Below are positions 8,266-17,415 of a DNA stretch of 64,000 nt, one piece after another. The notes below the pieces were generated by a model that had not been told where the DNA came from, searched no databases, and saw only the letters and a list, made by a program, of their open reading frames with translations. Position 1 is the stretch's first letter; each line of letters begins with the position of its first letter. The translations under genes and the position numbers were made by a program. The stretch comes from Bacillota bacterium (GTDB lineage Bacteria > Bacillota > Clostridia > Lachnospirales > Lachnospiraceae): positions 10,989-74,988 of the forward strand of contig JAEWYQ010000076.1 in assembly GCA_023395555.1 (NCBI GenBank), read 5' to 3'.

Positions 8266-10419
8266 ATGTTAAAACCCGGTATGGTTATCAGTGATCGCTA
8301 TGAAATTGCAGATAAGGTGGGATCCGGCGGAATGGCTGATGTATATAAGGCCAGGGATCAGAGATTGAATCGGTTTGTAGCAATCAAGGTGTTGAAACCG
8401 GAATATTCAAGTGATAAAAGCTTTGTAAATAAATTCAGGGCAGAAGCTCAGTCGGCTGCGGGATTATCCCATCCCAATATTGTAAATGTATACGATGTAG
8501 GGGATGACGGCGGGTTACATTATATTGTGATGGAGATGGTGGAGGGAATTACCCTGAAGCGCTTCATTGAGCGGAAAGGCAAGCTGGAGATTAAGGAAGC
8601 GGTGGGAATTGGTATCCAGATCGCTCTGGGGATGGAGGCCGCACATGATAACCGGATTATCCATCGGGATATCAAGCCGCAGAACATAATTATTTCCCGT
8701 GACGGTAAGGTCAAGGTAACGGATTTTGGTATTGCAAAAGCAACTACCTCGAATACCATTACCTCCAATGCCATGGGTTCCGTACATTACCTCTCTCCCG
8801 AACAGGCCAGGGGCGGATACAGCGATGAGAAAAGCGATATTTACTCCCTGGGTGTCACTCTGTATGAGATGCTTTCCGGTAAGGTACCCTTTGCAGGAGA
8901 TAATACGGTATCCGTTGCCCTGCTTCATATCCAGGGGGAAGCGATGCCGCTTCGGGAACTGGATCCGGAGATTCCGGTCAGCATTGATAAGATCGTTCAA
9001 AAATGTATGCAGAAACGCCCGGAGAGAAGATATCATACCGCTTCGGAACTGATTGCGGATTTAAAGAGGGCAATCTCCAATCCGGACGGCGAATTTGTGC
9101 AGATACCCGCATTTGTATCCAGTGATTCACCGACCATTAACATATCCGATGATTTAAGCAAGATTAAAAACGGCGCCTATCTGGATGAGGACATCCGGGA
9201 TACCAGAAACCATCAGACCAGGAAGCTGGCCGAGGAGGAAGAAGAGGATCTTGATACCGTAGATTCCAAGGTGGAGAAGCTTTTTCTGGTAGGCAGTATT
9301 GTGGCGGTTGTCATATTGGCGATTGCGATTATTGTGCTGGCAGTCTGGTTTATCTCCAAGACCAGATCCTCCGATCCGAAGGATCCGAATCCCCCGGTAA
9401 GCCTGACTCCTACGACGCAGGCAGATACCCCCACTCCGTCAGATGAGCCTTCCGAGGAGACCTACACGGTTCCCAATGTGTACAACCTGACCCGGGAGGA
9501 TGCAGAGAAATCCATCCGAAGCAGGGCGGAAGATGCCTTGATTGTGGTTGTGGATGATTATTCCGATACCATTGAAGCGGGAAGGGTAATGAAGCAATAT
9601 CCTCAGCCGGATAACGATGTGGTGAAAAACTCAGAGGTGCTGCTGACCATCAGCCTTGGGCCGGAGGAGCATGAGATTCCCAATGTCTACGGTTACAGCA
9701 AGGAGCTGGCGGATCAGAAGCTGAAGGAATTAGATCTGGTTATTACCTATGAAGAGAAGTACAGCGATGAGCTGGAGGCGGGCTATGTCCTTGCTACCGA
9801 GCCTAAGCGCCAGAGTTTTGTAGCAAAGGGATCACCCATCACCGTCTTTGTGAGCAAGGGGCCGGAGGTTGTTCTGGTAGAGGTCCCGGTGCTTGTTAAA
9901 ATGACCGAGGATCAGGCGGCAGCCGCATTGACCGCGGTAGGTCTGGTGAAGGGGAATGTCTCCTATGCAAGCTCTGAGACCTATGATAAGGGACTGGTAA
10001 CTTATCAGAGCAATACGGCAGGGCAGAAGGTGAACAAGGGAACTGCGGTTGATATTACACTCAGTTCGGGTCCTGCAAGTACACCCTCCATTACGCCCAC
10101 AGAGCCCCCTGAAGATGTACCGGCAGGGCCGGGCAGCACCATGTATGAGGGCAGAGTTACCATTGACATCAATCCCTTTGAACACATGGACGAGGTAGGA
10201 GGGGAAATTGTATTGGAGATGGATCAGGGAGGCGAAGTTAGCAATATCTATGAAGGATATGTATCTATAGTGGAGTTCCCGCTGCCGGTTCCTGACATTG
10301 TAAGCAGCAGTTCCGAGCCTGCCATTGTACGGATGTATGTGAACGGTGAGCTGTTTATAGTACCCGGAGATACCCAGGCGGCAACCTGGACAGTGAAATT
10401 CACGGCTGTGGAGGAGTAG
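8266..10419 (+). CDS. prkC: PASTA-domain eukaryote-like Ser/Thr protein kinase (PrkC/Stk)
   Basis: Transmembrane kinase that senses peptidoglycan fragments or lipid II through PASTA repeats and phosphorylates division, wall and germination targets. The kinase domain is residues 10-275: glycine loop GSGGMADVY, catalytic Lys in VAIKVLK, HRDIKPQNI, DFGIAKA and SPEQARGG. An acidic juxtamembrane stretch precedes one membrane helix (about 338-364). Outside follow a Pro/Thr-rich linker, three PASTA repeats (about 403-475, 476-545, 546-610, the first starting TVPNVYNLTREDAE), another Pro/Thr linker, and a C-terminal beta-rich segment of about 90 residues with no family I recognise. Length 717 exceeds B. 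subtilis PrkC. It pairs with prpC and precedes rsgA, whose orthologue CpgA is a known PrkC substrate in B. subtilis. Confidence 0.96.
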   Translation: MLKPGMVISDRYEIADKVGSGGMADVYKARDQRLNRFVAIKVLKPEYSSDKSFVNKFRAEAQSAAGLSHPNIVNVYDVGDDGGLHYIVMEMVEGITLKRFIERKGKLEIKEAVGIGIQIALGMEAAHDNRIIHRDIKPQNIIISRDGKVKVTDFGIAKATTSNTITSNAMGSVHYLSPEQARGGYSDEKSDIYSLGVTLYEMLSGKVPFAGDNTVSVALLHIQGEAMPLRELDPEIPVSIDKIVQKCMQKRPERRYHTASELIADLKRAISNPDGEFVQIPAFVSSDSPTINISDDLSKIKNGAYLDEDIRDTRNHQTRKLAEEEEEDLDTVDSKVEKLFLVGSIVAVVILAIAIIVLAVWFISKTRSSDPKDPNPPVSLTPTTQADTPTPSDEPSEETYTVPNVYNLTREDAEKSIRSRAEDALIVVVDDYSDTIEAGRVMKQYPQPDNDVVKNSEVLLTISLGPEEHEIPNVYGYSKELADQKLKELDLVITYEEKYSDELEAGYVLATEPKRQSFVAKGSPITVFVSKGPEVVLVEVPVLVKMTEDQAAAALTAVGLVKGNVSYASSETYDKGLVTYQSNTAGQKVNKGTAVDITLSSGPASTPSITPTEPPEDVPAGPGSTMYEGRVTIDINPFEHMDEVGGEIVLEMDQGGEVSNIYEGYVSIVEFPLPVPDIVSSSSEPAIVRMYVNGELFIVPGDTQAATWTVKFTAVEE

Positions 10420-10420
10420 C

Positions 10421-11302
10421 TTGAAGGGAAAGATTGTCAAGGGTATTGCAGGTTTTTACTATGTCCATGTGCCGCAGGAGAATGCTGTTTACGAATGCAA
10501 GGCCAAAGGGTTATTTCGCAATCAGAATATTAAGCCGCTTGTGGGCGATGATGTGGAAATTGACATTGGGAATCAACCGGAGGGTAAGGGTACCATAGTC
10601 CGGGTATTTCCCAGACAGAATGAATTGATACGGCCCGCTGTTGCTAATATTGACCAGGCAATGGTGATATTTGCAGCAGCGGAGCCTGATCCTAATTTGA
10701 ATTTGCTGGATCGCTTTCTGATTATGATGCAGAAGCAGCAGGTGGATACCGTGGTCTGCTTCAATAAGCTGGATCTGGCAGAGGGAAAAGAAATTGCGTT
10801 GCTGAGGGATACCTATCTGAGATGCGGTTATGAGACCGTATTTGCCAGTATGCACCGCAAAGAAGGAATTGCGGTTCTTTATGAGAAGATTAAGGGCAGA
10901 ACCACCGTGCTGGCAGGTCCTTCCGGGGTGGGGAAGTCCACTTTTATTAATCTGATTCAGCCCCAGGCCGGGATGGAGACCGGAGTGGTAAGCGAGAAGA
11001 TTAAAAGGGGAAAGCATACCACAAGGCATTCCGAGCTGATTTATGTGGAAGAGAATACCTATATTATGGACACGCCGGGGTTCAGTTCCTTATATATTAA
11101 TGAGATTGACAAGGAAGAGCTGAAGAATTATTTTACGGAATTCCGGGATTATGAGGATGAATGTCGTTTTATCGGCTGCAACCATCTGAATGAACCTGGC
11201 TGCAAAGTGAAGGAGGCGCTGCAGGATGGGAAAATCAGCAGACTCCGGTATGAAAATTATGTTACTCTTTATGAAGAACGAAAGAACCAGAAGCGCTATT
11301 AA
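10421..11302 (+). CDS. rsgA: Ribosome small subunit-dependent GTPase A
   Basis: Circularly permuted GTPase that checks late 30S maturation. An N-terminal OB fold (residues 1-65) is followed by the permuted G domain: G4 NKLDLAEG comes before Walker A GPSGVGKSTFINLI and G3 DTPGFSS. The C-terminal zinc finger shows CRFIGCNHLNEPGC. Length 293 is normal. It starts with TTG one base after the prkC stop; GGAGGAG ending 4-5 bases upstream lies inside the prkC C-terminus, indicating coupling. Confidence 0.96.
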   Translation: MKGKIVKGIAGFYYVHVPQENAVYECKAKGLFRNQNIKPLVGDDVEIDIGNQPEGKGTIVRVFPRQNELIRPAVANIDQAMVIFAAAEPDPNLNLLDRFLIMMQKQQVDTVVCFNKLDLAEGKEIALLRDTYLRCGYETVFASMHRKEGIAVLYEKIKGRTTVLAGPSGVGKSTFINLIQPQAGMETGVVSEKIKRGKHTTRHSELIYVEENTYIMDTPGFSSLYINEIDKEELKNYFTEFRDYEDECRFIGCNHLNEPGCKVKEALQDGKISRLRYENYVTLYEERKNQKRY

Positions 11303-11376
11303 ATTGTGAGCCTTGAACTGATTCACATGCTGTTTAAGTGCTTGTTACGGCGGTTCGGGTTCTTTTCTGTTATAAA

Positions 11377-11405
11377 TTGACAAGAAAGATAAGGGGAATA
11401 GAAAT
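11377..11405 (+). promoter_or_regulatory. Possible internal promoter ahead of rpe
   Basis: A perfect TTGACA (11377-11382) lies in the 152-base rsgA-rpe gap, but the best -10 candidate is only TAGAAA (11399-11404, 16-base spacer). It would give rpe-thiN partial independence from the upstream operon. Confidence 0.3.
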
Positions 11406-11454
11406 AAACTGTGTGCGGCAAAAGGCATGGATATAAGAATGGAGGAAATACCAT

Positions 11455-12120
11455 ATGATACTGGCACCATCAATTTTAGCAGCTGATTTTAACAGGCTGG
11501 GAGAGCAGATAGGGATTGTAGAACAGGCAGGTGTGGAATATCTCCATATCGATGTGATGGACGGAACATTTGTTCCCAGCATCAGCTTTGGGATGCCGGT
11601 TATTGCTTCCATACGAAAAAATACAAAGCTTACTTTTGATGTCCATCTGATGATTGAGGAGCCCATCCGTTATCTGGAGGATTTTAAAAAAGCGGGGGCG
11701 GATATCATCACGGTTCATGCGGAGGCTTGTACTCATCTTCACCGGACAGTGTCAAGGATAAAGGAGCTTGGGATGAAAGCCGGCATATCGTTGAATCCTG
11801 CTTCTACTTTACATGGCTTAGAATATATTTTGCAGGATCTGGATATGGTACTGATTATGACGGTGAATCCGGGCTTTGGAGGACAGAAGCTGATCCCGGA
11901 TACGCTGAGAAAGATTACAGAGCTTAAGAAGATGGCAGAAGATAGAGGCATTGCATTGGATATTGAGGTGGACGGCGGTATCAACCAGGAAAATGTTACC
12001 CTGGTGCTGGAAGCCGGAGCCAATGTAATTGTAGCCGGAACCGCTGTATTCGGAGGAGACATCAGAGCCAATATAGAAGGTTTCCGGCAGCAGTTTGATC
12101 ACTTTCAGAAACGGCTGTAA
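11455..12120 (+). CDS. rpe: Ribulose-phosphate 3-epimerase
   Basis: Interconverts ribulose-5-phosphate and xylulose-5-phosphate in the pentose phosphate pathway. TIM-barrel protein of 221 residues with the expected motifs: APSILAADF at the N-terminus, HIDVMDGTFVP, FDVHLMIEEP, MTVNPGFGGQK and VDGGINQENV, whose Asp and His residues form the catalytic metal site. Shine-Dalgarno GGAGG lies about 10 bases before the ATG. It sits between rsgA and thiN as in B. subtilis. Confidence 0.97.
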   Translation: MILAPSILAADFNRLGEQIGIVEQAGVEYLHIDVMDGTFVPSISFGMPVIASIRKNTKLTFDVHLMIEEPIRYLEDFKKAGADIITVHAEACTHLHRTVSRIKELGMKAGISLNPASTLHGLEYILQDLDMVLIMTVNPGFGGQKLIPDTLRKITELKKMAEDRGIALDIEVDGGINQENVTLVLEAGANVIVAGTAVFGGDIRANIEGFRQQFDHFQKRL

Positions 12121-12140
12121 AGAGGACTTAAGATAGGATT

Positions 12141-12806
12141 ATGAGTATGAAGGAAAAGAGCAATAAGGTATTGATCATCACCGGCGGCAGGGTGGACGAT
12201 GCGCTGCTTGTCAGGAGACAGAAGGAACAGGAATACTCTATGATTATTGCCGTTGACCATGGATTGGAGGCGGCTGACCGGCTGGGGATTGCCCCGGATT
12301 ATATTGTGGGTGATTTTGATTCCGTTCCGGAGGCCACGCTTCAGAAGTATCGGGAGAAGGCAACACCCATGGAGGTCTTTCCCCGGGAAAAGGATAAGAC
12401 GGATACCCAGATTGCAATCGAACTGGCGCTGATGCGCGGTGCGGAAGATATCGAGCTGATGGGAGCCACCGGAAGCAGGCTGGATCATACCCTGGCGAAC
12501 CTGCATCTCTTGCTGCTGCCGCTGCAATTAAAGCGGGAGGCCTGCATTCTGGATGAGAATAATAAAATTTACTTAAAGGACACCAGTTTTCTTATTGAAA
12601 AGGGAAAGCAGTATGGAAACTATGTATCCCTGCTCCCTTTCAGCGAGAAGGTGGAAGGATTAACCCTGAAGGGCTTTCAATATCCCCTGGACGGCATTAT
12701 TCTGGAAGCGGGAGACAGCCTGGGAATCAGCAATGAGATTGTAGAGGAACAGGCGGCGGTGGAATTCTCTAAAGGAATTCTGCTGGTGATAGAATCTTTG
12801 GATTAG
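12141..12806 (+). CDS. thiN: Thiamine diphosphokinase
   Basis: Transfers pyrophosphate from ATP to thiamine, making the cofactor TPP. Family motifs are IVGDFDSVP, DKTDTQIAIELALMRGA and LMGATGSRLDHTLANLHLL; the second half is the beta-sandwich thiamine-binding domain. Length 221 is normal. An ATG two codons later (12147) is an alternative start; the Shine-Dalgarno (AGATAGGA) is weak. No TPP riboswitch is visible upstream. Confidence 0.95.
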   Translation: MSMKEKSNKVLIITGGRVDDALLVRRQKEQEYSMIIAVDHGLEAADRLGIAPDYIVGDFDSVPEATLQKYREKATPMEVFPREKDKTDTQIAIELALMRGAEDIELMGATGSRLDHTLANLHLLLLPLQLKREACILDENNKIYLKDTSFLIEKGKQYGNYVSLLPFSEKVEGLTLKGFQYPLDGIILEAGDSLGISNEIVEEQAAVEFSKGILLVIESLD

Positions 12807-12875
12807 AGAGAAGACGATACCACGGACATTAGCGTTCATGGTTATCAATATATGAGATGAGGAAGGAAGACACCA

Positions 12876-13973
12876 ATGAAATTAGGTATCGTAGGCCTAC
12901 CCAATGTAGGCAAGAGCACACTTTTTAATTCTTTAACGAAGGCAGGGGCAGAATCGGCAAACTATCCCTTCTGTACCATTGACCCCAATATCGGTATTGT
13001 TCCGGTTCCGGATGAAAGACTGCAGGTGCTGGGAGACCTGTACCATTCTGAGAAAATTATAGCGGCAACCATAGAATTTGTGGATATTGCGGGACTGGTA
13101 AAGGGAGCTTCCAAAGGCGAAGGCCTTGGGAACCAGTTTCTCTCCAACATCCGGGAGGTGGATGCCATTGTGCATGTGGTCCGCTGCTTTGAAGATTCCA
13201 ATGTGATTCATGTTGACGGATCGGTCAATCCCATGCGGGATATTGAGACAATTAATCTGGAGCTGATTTTCTCCGACCTTGAGATTCTGGAACGGAGAAT
13301 GTCCAAAACCATCAAAGGGGCCAAGAATGATAAATCCCTCGCCAAGGAGCTTCAGATGCAGGAGAGGCTGAAAGTGCTTCTGGAAGAAGGAAAAATGGCT
13401 AAGGCCTTTCAGACTCTGGACGATGAGGAGGAGGCGTGGCTGGAGGATTATAATCTTTTAACTGCCAAGCCGGTAATCTATGCGGCCAATGTGAAGGAGG
13501 AGGATCTGGCAGAGGATGGAGCGGGCAACCAGTATGTGGAGACGGTTCGCGGCATCGCCGGCCAGGAGAATTCCGAGGTGTTTGTAATCTGTGCCCAGAT
13601 CGAGCAGGAAATTGCGGAGCTGGAAGAGGACGAGAAGCGCATGTTCCTGGAAGAACTGGGATTAAAGGAATCCGGTCTGGAGAAACTGATCAGAGCCAGC
13701 TATCATATTCTGGGCTTAATGAGCTTTCTGACCGCAGGGCCTAAGGAGACCAGGGCCTGGACCATCAAGATCGGCACCAAGGCACCCCAGGCGGCAGGAA
13801 AGATACATTCTGATTTTGAACGCGGGTTTATCCGAGCTGAAATTGTAAATTATCAAAATCTGATTGAATGCGGAAGCTATAATGCAGCCAAGGAAAAGGG
13901 CCTGGTTCGTTCGGAGGGCAAGGAATATGTGGTGCAGGACGGGGATGTAATCCTGTTCCGCTTCAATGTATAA
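12876..13973 (+). CDS. ychF: Redox-regulated ATPase YchF (Obg-family)
   Basis: Ribosome-associated P-loop NTPase of the Obg group that prefers ATP. It has G1 [16 protein letters not shown]3 [17 protein letters not shown], and the altered G4 (NVKEED instead of NKxD) that explains ATP use. A coiled-coil arm (about residues 140-180) and a C-terminal TGS domain ending in [13 protein letters not shown] complete the usual 365-residue form. It is followed by lgt. Confidence 0.96.
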   Translation: MKLGIVGLPNVGKSTLFNSLTKAGAESANYPFCTIDPNIGIVPVPDERLQVLGDLYHSEKIIAATIEFVDIAGLVKGASKGEGLGNQFLSNIREVDAIVHVVRCFEDSNVIHVDGSVNPMRDIETINLELIFSDLEILERRMSKTIKGAKNDKSLAKELQMQERLKVLLEEGKMAKAFQTLDDEEEAWLEDYNLLTAKPVIYAANVKEEDLAEDGAGNQYVETVRGIAGQENSEVFVICAQIEQEIAELEEDEKRMFLEELGLKESGLEKLIRASYHILGLMSFLTAGPKETRAWTIKIGTKAPQAAGKIHSDFERGFIRAEIVNYQNLIECGSYNAAKEKGLVRSEGKEYVVQDGDVILFRFNV

Positions 13974-14042
13974 TTAAAATATTAGAAGCTGCGTATCATA
14001 ATGGTATCCTGGCAGCGGACGGGAATCAGTGATAAATAGAAA

Positions 14043-14996
14043 GTGGTGAAGAAATTGCGTGCAATATTAGCTACGAATATTATTTTTCCCAATCTGGGGA
14101 TAGAGCTGGAGAATGTAGGATCCGGGTTTGACATCTTTGGGTTTCGTATCACCTTTTATGCCATTGCGATCGCCATCGGAATGCTCTGCGGCTGGCTGCT
14201 GGCGGAACGAGTGGCAAAAGCCACGGGGCAGAATACGGAGATTTACCTGGATTTTGCGTTGGTTGCCATAATTTCTTCTGTAATCGGAGCGCGGTTGTAT
14301 TATGTGGTCTTTGCCTTTGAGGAGTTTGAAGACAGACCCTGGTCCATTCTCAACCTGAGAACCGGCGGACTTGCCATCTACGGAGGGATTATAGCAGGCG
14401 TGCTGGCGGCAATTATTTTTGCAAAGGTGAAGAAATATCCCTTCTGGCTGTTGGCGGATACCGCATGCATCGGATTGGTTACGGGGCAGATAATTGGACG
14501 CTGGGGCAATTTCTTCAACCGGGAGGCCTTTGGCAAATATACCGACGGGTTGCTGGCCATGCAGTTAAATGTGAAGGATGTGTCGAGAATTTATCGGAAC
14601 ACCATGTCACTAACGGAGCTGGAGAAGATGTACCGGGGAAAGGAAGAGGTTCTGGAGCGCATCCTGGAAATAAGAAATAAGACGGTTACGGTGGGGGATG
14701 CGGTATATATCCAGGTACATCCAACCTTCCTCTATGAGTCCGTATGGAATCTGGTGCTGCTGATTTTCCTGCTTCTCTATACAAAGCATAAGAAATTCGA
14801 CGGAGAGATCATGCTTCTCTATCTGATTGGCTACGGTGCAGGCCGGGTCTGGGTGGAAGGGCTCCGCACGGACCAGCTGTTCTTTTGGGGAACCTCTTTT
14901 GCCGTCTCCCAGATATTATCCGCTCTTATTGTGGTTATTTGCCTGGTACTGCTGATTTATAAGAGAAAAAGAGCTAAGGTAAAATACAGGCTGTGA
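14043..14996 (+). CDS. lgt: Prolipoprotein diacylglyceryl transferase
   Basis: Integral membrane enzyme that attaches diacylglycerol from phosphatidylglycerol to the lipobox cysteine of prolipoproteins. About seven hydrophobic segments are visible; the Lgt signature is GRWGNFFNREAFG, with HPTFLYESVWNL and GRVWVEGLRTDQL further on. Between the signature and HPTFLYES there is a charged insertion of about 60 residues (near 185-225), longer than in enterobacterial Lgt but common in clostridia. GTG 14043 and TTG 14055 are both possible starts; neither has an ideal Shine-Dalgarno. It is the last gene before the terminator at 15104. Confidence 0.95.
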   Translation: MVKKLRAILATNIIFPNLGIELENVGSGFDIFGFRITFYAIAIAIGMLCGWLLAERVAKATGQNTEIYLDFALVAIISSVIGARLYYVVFAFEEFEDRPWSILNLRTGGLAIYGGIIAGVLAAIIFAKVKKYPFWLLADTACIGLVTGQIIGRWGNFFNREAFGKYTDGLLAMQLNVKDVSRIYRNTMSLTELEKMYRGKEEVLERILEIRNKTVTVGDAVYIQVHPTFLYESVWNLVLLIFLLLYTKHKKFDGEIMLLYLIGYGAGRVWVEGLRTDQLFFWGTSFAVSQILSALIVVICLVLLIYKRKRAKVKYRL

Positions 14997-15047
14997 ATTC
15001 AGACGCATTAGGTCAAAATTCCTATCAGGGTGTATCTTGCCTATATA

Positions 15048-15076
15048 TTGACACATTTTGTTCGATATTCTATAAA
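15048..15076 (+). promoter_or_regulatory. Strong promoter P1 directed into an immediate terminator
   Basis: TTGACA (15048-15053), 17 bases, TATAAA (15071-15076). Predicted start is about 15083, only some 20 bases before the hairpin at 15104. It would yield an RNA of about 70 bases, or a leader for the mra operon controlled by read-through. Confidence 0.6.
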
Positions 15077-15103
15077 AATACCATATCTAGTAGAAAGTAA
15101 TCG

Positions 15104-15154
15104 AAATAGCCCGCAAAGGCAGTACTTCTCAGCCTTTGCGGGCTATTTTTTTTT
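15104..15154 (+). terminator. Intrinsic terminator between lgt and mraZ
   Basis: A perfect 17-bp stem (15104-15120 with 15132-15148, core AGCCCGCAAAGGC) closes an 11-base loop and runs into nine T. This is the strongest terminator in the window. It ends both lgt-operon read-through and any P1 transcript. The surrounding 304-base gap 14997-15300 holds no gene but has two promoters, this terminator and the AAGTGG repeats. Confidence 0.92.
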
Positions 15155-15164
15155 GATTTCAGGC

Positions 15165-15193
15165 TTGATTAATTCCCCATTTTAATATAGAAT
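15165..15193 (+). promoter_or_regulatory. Promoter P2 of the mraZ operon
   Basis: TTGATT (15165-15170), 17 bases, TAGAAT (15188-15193), just after the terminator. The predicted start near 15200 falls at the first AAGTGG repeat, as expected for an autorepressed mraZ promoter. Confidence 0.55.
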
Positions 15194-15201
15194 AAAGCCA
15201 T

Positions 15202-15250
15202 AAGTGGAGCAAAGTGGTGGGAAGTGGAGTGAAAACCCACAAAAGTGGGA
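15202..15250 (+). promoter_or_regulatory. MraZ-box array (operator of the mra/dcw operon)
   Basis: AAGTGG occurs at 15202, 15212 and 15222 with exact 10-base periodicity, and again at 15243. Direct repeats of this type with one-helical-turn spacing are the known binding sites of MraZ upstream of its own gene. CCCAC-AAAA-GTGGG at the end can also form a small hairpin. The site spans the start region of P2. Confidence 0.75.
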
Positions 15251-15300
15251 CAAGCTCCCCGAAATCACAGAGGCCCCATCTGAAGAGAAGGTGAAGCCGT

Positions 15301-15729
15301 ATGTTCATGGGTGAATACGATCATTCCATCGATAGCAAGGGAAGGGTCATCATACCGTCGAAGTTCCGGGAGGGGCTGGGAGAAGAGTTTGTCATCACGA
15401 TGGGTCTGGATGGCTGCTTATTTGCGTACCCGCAGGAAGAATGGCAGGCTTTCATCAATGAACTTTCGAAATTGCCGGGAACGAAGGAAGCCAGACAGCT
15501 TCAAAGATATTTTATGGCGAAAGCGGCTGCATGTGAAGTCGATAAACAGGGAAGAATACTAGTGCCAGGGAAGCTGCGGGAAAGTGCCGGATTGGATAAA
15601 GACATCGTTTTTGTGGGAGTACTGAATAAGATAGAGATCTGGAGCAGGGAACGCTGGGAGAACAATAACGATTATGATGATGTGGATGCTATCGCGGAGC
15701 ATATGTCACAGTATGGCATCAGCTTCTAG
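15301..15729 (+). CDS. mraZ: Transcriptional regulator MraZ
   Basis: DNA-binding regulator of the division and wall cluster, forming a ring of AbrB-like double-barrel domains. Length 142. It contains two SpoVT/AbrB-type repeats: the N-terminal GEYDHSIDSKGRVIIPSKFR and the second EVDKQGRILVPGKLRESA, each with the DxxGR turn. The start MFMGEY is the usual one in clostridia; AAGGTGA lies upstream. AAGTGG repeats in front of the gene are its probable own targets. Confidence 0.97.
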   Translation: MFMGEYDHSIDSKGRVIIPSKFREGLGEEFVITMGLDGCLFAYPQEEWQAFINELSKLPGTKEARQLQRYFMAKAAACEVDKQGRILVPGKLRESAGLDKDIVFVGVLNKIEIWSRERWENNNDYDDVDAIAEHMSQYGISF

Positions 15730-15747
15730 GCAGGATTGGAGATTATT

Positions 15748-16680
15748 ATGGCATTTGAGCATAAATCGGTGTTGTTGGAAGAAACAATAGAACATTTGAA
15801 GATAAAGCCGGAGGGAATCTATGCGGATGGAACTCTGGGCGGAGGAGGACATTCCTGTGAGATTGCAAAACGGCTGACGACCGGGAGGCTGATCGGAATT
15901 GACCAGGACGAAGCGGCAATTTTGGCCGCAGGGGAACGTCTGGCGCCGTACCGGGACCGGGTAACGGTGGTCAGAAGCAATTACAGTGAGATGAAAGAGG
16001 TGCTCCGCGGCCTTGGGATTGACCGGGCGGACGGGATACTGTTGGATCTGGGAGTATCCTCCTACCAGCTGGATACACCGGAGAGGGGGTTTTCCTATAA
16101 GGAGGATGCTCCTCTGGATATGAGGATGGATACCCGTCAGGAAAAGACGGCAAGGGATATTGTGAATCATTACCCGGAGATGGAGCTGTACCGTATTATC
16201 CGGGATTACGGGGAGGACGGCTTTGCTAAGAATATAGCGAAGCATATCGTACGAATGAGAGGAGAGAAGCCCATCGAGACCACCTTTGAGCTGAATGAAG
16301 CGATTAAGGCGGCCATTCCGATGAAGCTGAGAGTGAACACGGGACACCCTTCAAAGAGAACCTTCCAGGCAATCAGAATTGAACTGAACCGGGAGCTGGA
16401 GGTACTTAAGGATACTCTGGAGGACATGATCGGGCTGCTGTCACCGGGAGGCAGGTTCTGTATTATCACCTTCCATTCCCTGGAGGACCGGATTGTGAAA
16501 TCCTGTTTTAAAACCAATGAAAATCCCTGCATTTGCCCTCCAAATTTTCCGGTGTGTGTATGCGGAAGGGTTTCTCAGGGAAGAGTAATATCGAGGAAGC
16601 CGATTCTTCCTTCGGCCGAAGAGCTGGAATACAATAAACGCTCAAAAAGTGCAAAGCTCCGGGTGTTTGAACGCAGCTGA
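15748..16680 (+). CDS. rsmH: 16S rRNA (cytosine-1402-N4)-methyltransferase
   Basis: N4-methylates C1402 in the 16S decoding centre. SAM-binding motif [31 protein letters not shown], the substrate-side [14 protein letters not shown], and C-terminal [12 protein letters not shown] are all typical. ATG 15748, 6 bases after GGAG, gives 310 residues; an in-frame TTG at 15736 is less likely. It is the second gene of the mra operon. The 194 bases between it and ftsL hold no supported gene. Confidence 0.97.
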   Translation: MAFEHKSVLLEETIEHLKIKPEGIYADGTLGGGGHSCEIAKRLTTGRLIGIDQDEAAILAAGERLAPYRDRVTVVRSNYSEMKEVLRGLGIDRADGILLDLGVSSYQLDTPERGFSYKEDAPLDMRMDTRQEKTARDIVNHYPEMELYRIIRDYGEDGFAKNIAKHIVRMRGEKPIETTFELNEAIKAAIPMKLRVNTGHPSKRTFQAIRIELNRELEVLKDTLEDMIGLLSPGGRFCIITFHSLEDRIVKSCFKTNENPCICPPNFPVCVCGRVSQGRVISRKPILPSAEELEYNKRSKSAKLRVFERS

Positions 16681-16874
16681 GGGACGGCTTGTATTAACGG
16701 GAAGGAAGCCGGATGGAATGCCGCCGGCGGAATCGGGCCAGGAAATGGGACAGGCATAATAATGAAAACGATATGGTTCGGCTTGTGGCAGAGAGGAAGA
16801 CACGGTGTTCCCTCACACAGGATGGGATATATGACTGATTTTCATATGGTGAGAGAGAGAAAGGGGTTTCTGGC

Positions 16875-17354
16875 ATGGAGGCGAATAAGAAACGATATCA
16901 ATATGAGAATACGAGAGCGGTTTATGTGGATGGGAGTACGGCGCGGAGACTGAATCCGGCTCCGGATATCCGCAGGGAGGAAGAGCGCCAGGCTCCTTCC
17001 AGAAGGAAACGGGTGCATCATCAGCCGAAAGCATTTTCGGGGGTGAACTTTGCTTCCCTGCTGGTTCTGACCTGTGCGATTATTGTTACGGTCTATGTCT
17101 GTGTGGATTATCTGATGCTTCAGACCCAGGTGAGCCAGATGGAGAAAAATATCATTAAGGTGGAGCAGGAGATTAAGAATCTGTCCGATGAGAATGCCGC
17201 GGCATTTGAAGCAATTGATTCTGCGGTGGATCTGGAATATGTCTACAAGGTTGCGGTGGAAAAGCTGGGAATGGTTTATCCCAATAATAATGAGATCATA
17301 ACCTATAAAAGTGGTTTTAATAACTATGTAAGACAATATGAGGATATTCCCTGA
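16875..17354 (+). CDS. ftsL: FtsL-like septum formation protein
   Basis: A 159-residue bitopic membrane protein. The cytoplasmic part (about 60 residues) is rich in Arg and Lys; one membrane helix lies near 57-80 (SLLVLTCAIIVTVYVC), followed by a heptad-like coiled coil (about 82-118, QVSQMEKNIIKVEQEIKNL) and a short extracellular tail. This architecture and the position between rsmH and the division transpeptidase identify it as FtsL, which with DivIB and DivIC activates FtsW-PBP2B. Sequence identity in this family is low, so the call leans on topology and context. Confidence 0.8.
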   Translation: MEANKKRYQYENTRAVYVDGSTARRLNPAPDIRREEERQAPSRRKRVHHQPKAFSGVNFASLLVLTCAIIVTVYVCVDYLMLQTQVSQMEKNIIKVEQEIKNLSDENAAAFEAIDSAVDLEYVYKVAVEKLGMVYPNNNEIITYKSGFNNYVRQYEDIP

Positions 17355-17415
17355 AGGGTGATCGGATGAGGATCCCAAACGGATGTTGCACACGGGAATG
17401 ATGAGGTATGCTGCA

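Noticed and set aside
16762..16953. 63-codon frame between rsmH and ftsL
   Set aside because: It overlaps the start of ftsL in another frame, has an Arg/Met/Trp-rich composition unlike real proteins here, and no good Shine-Dalgarno.
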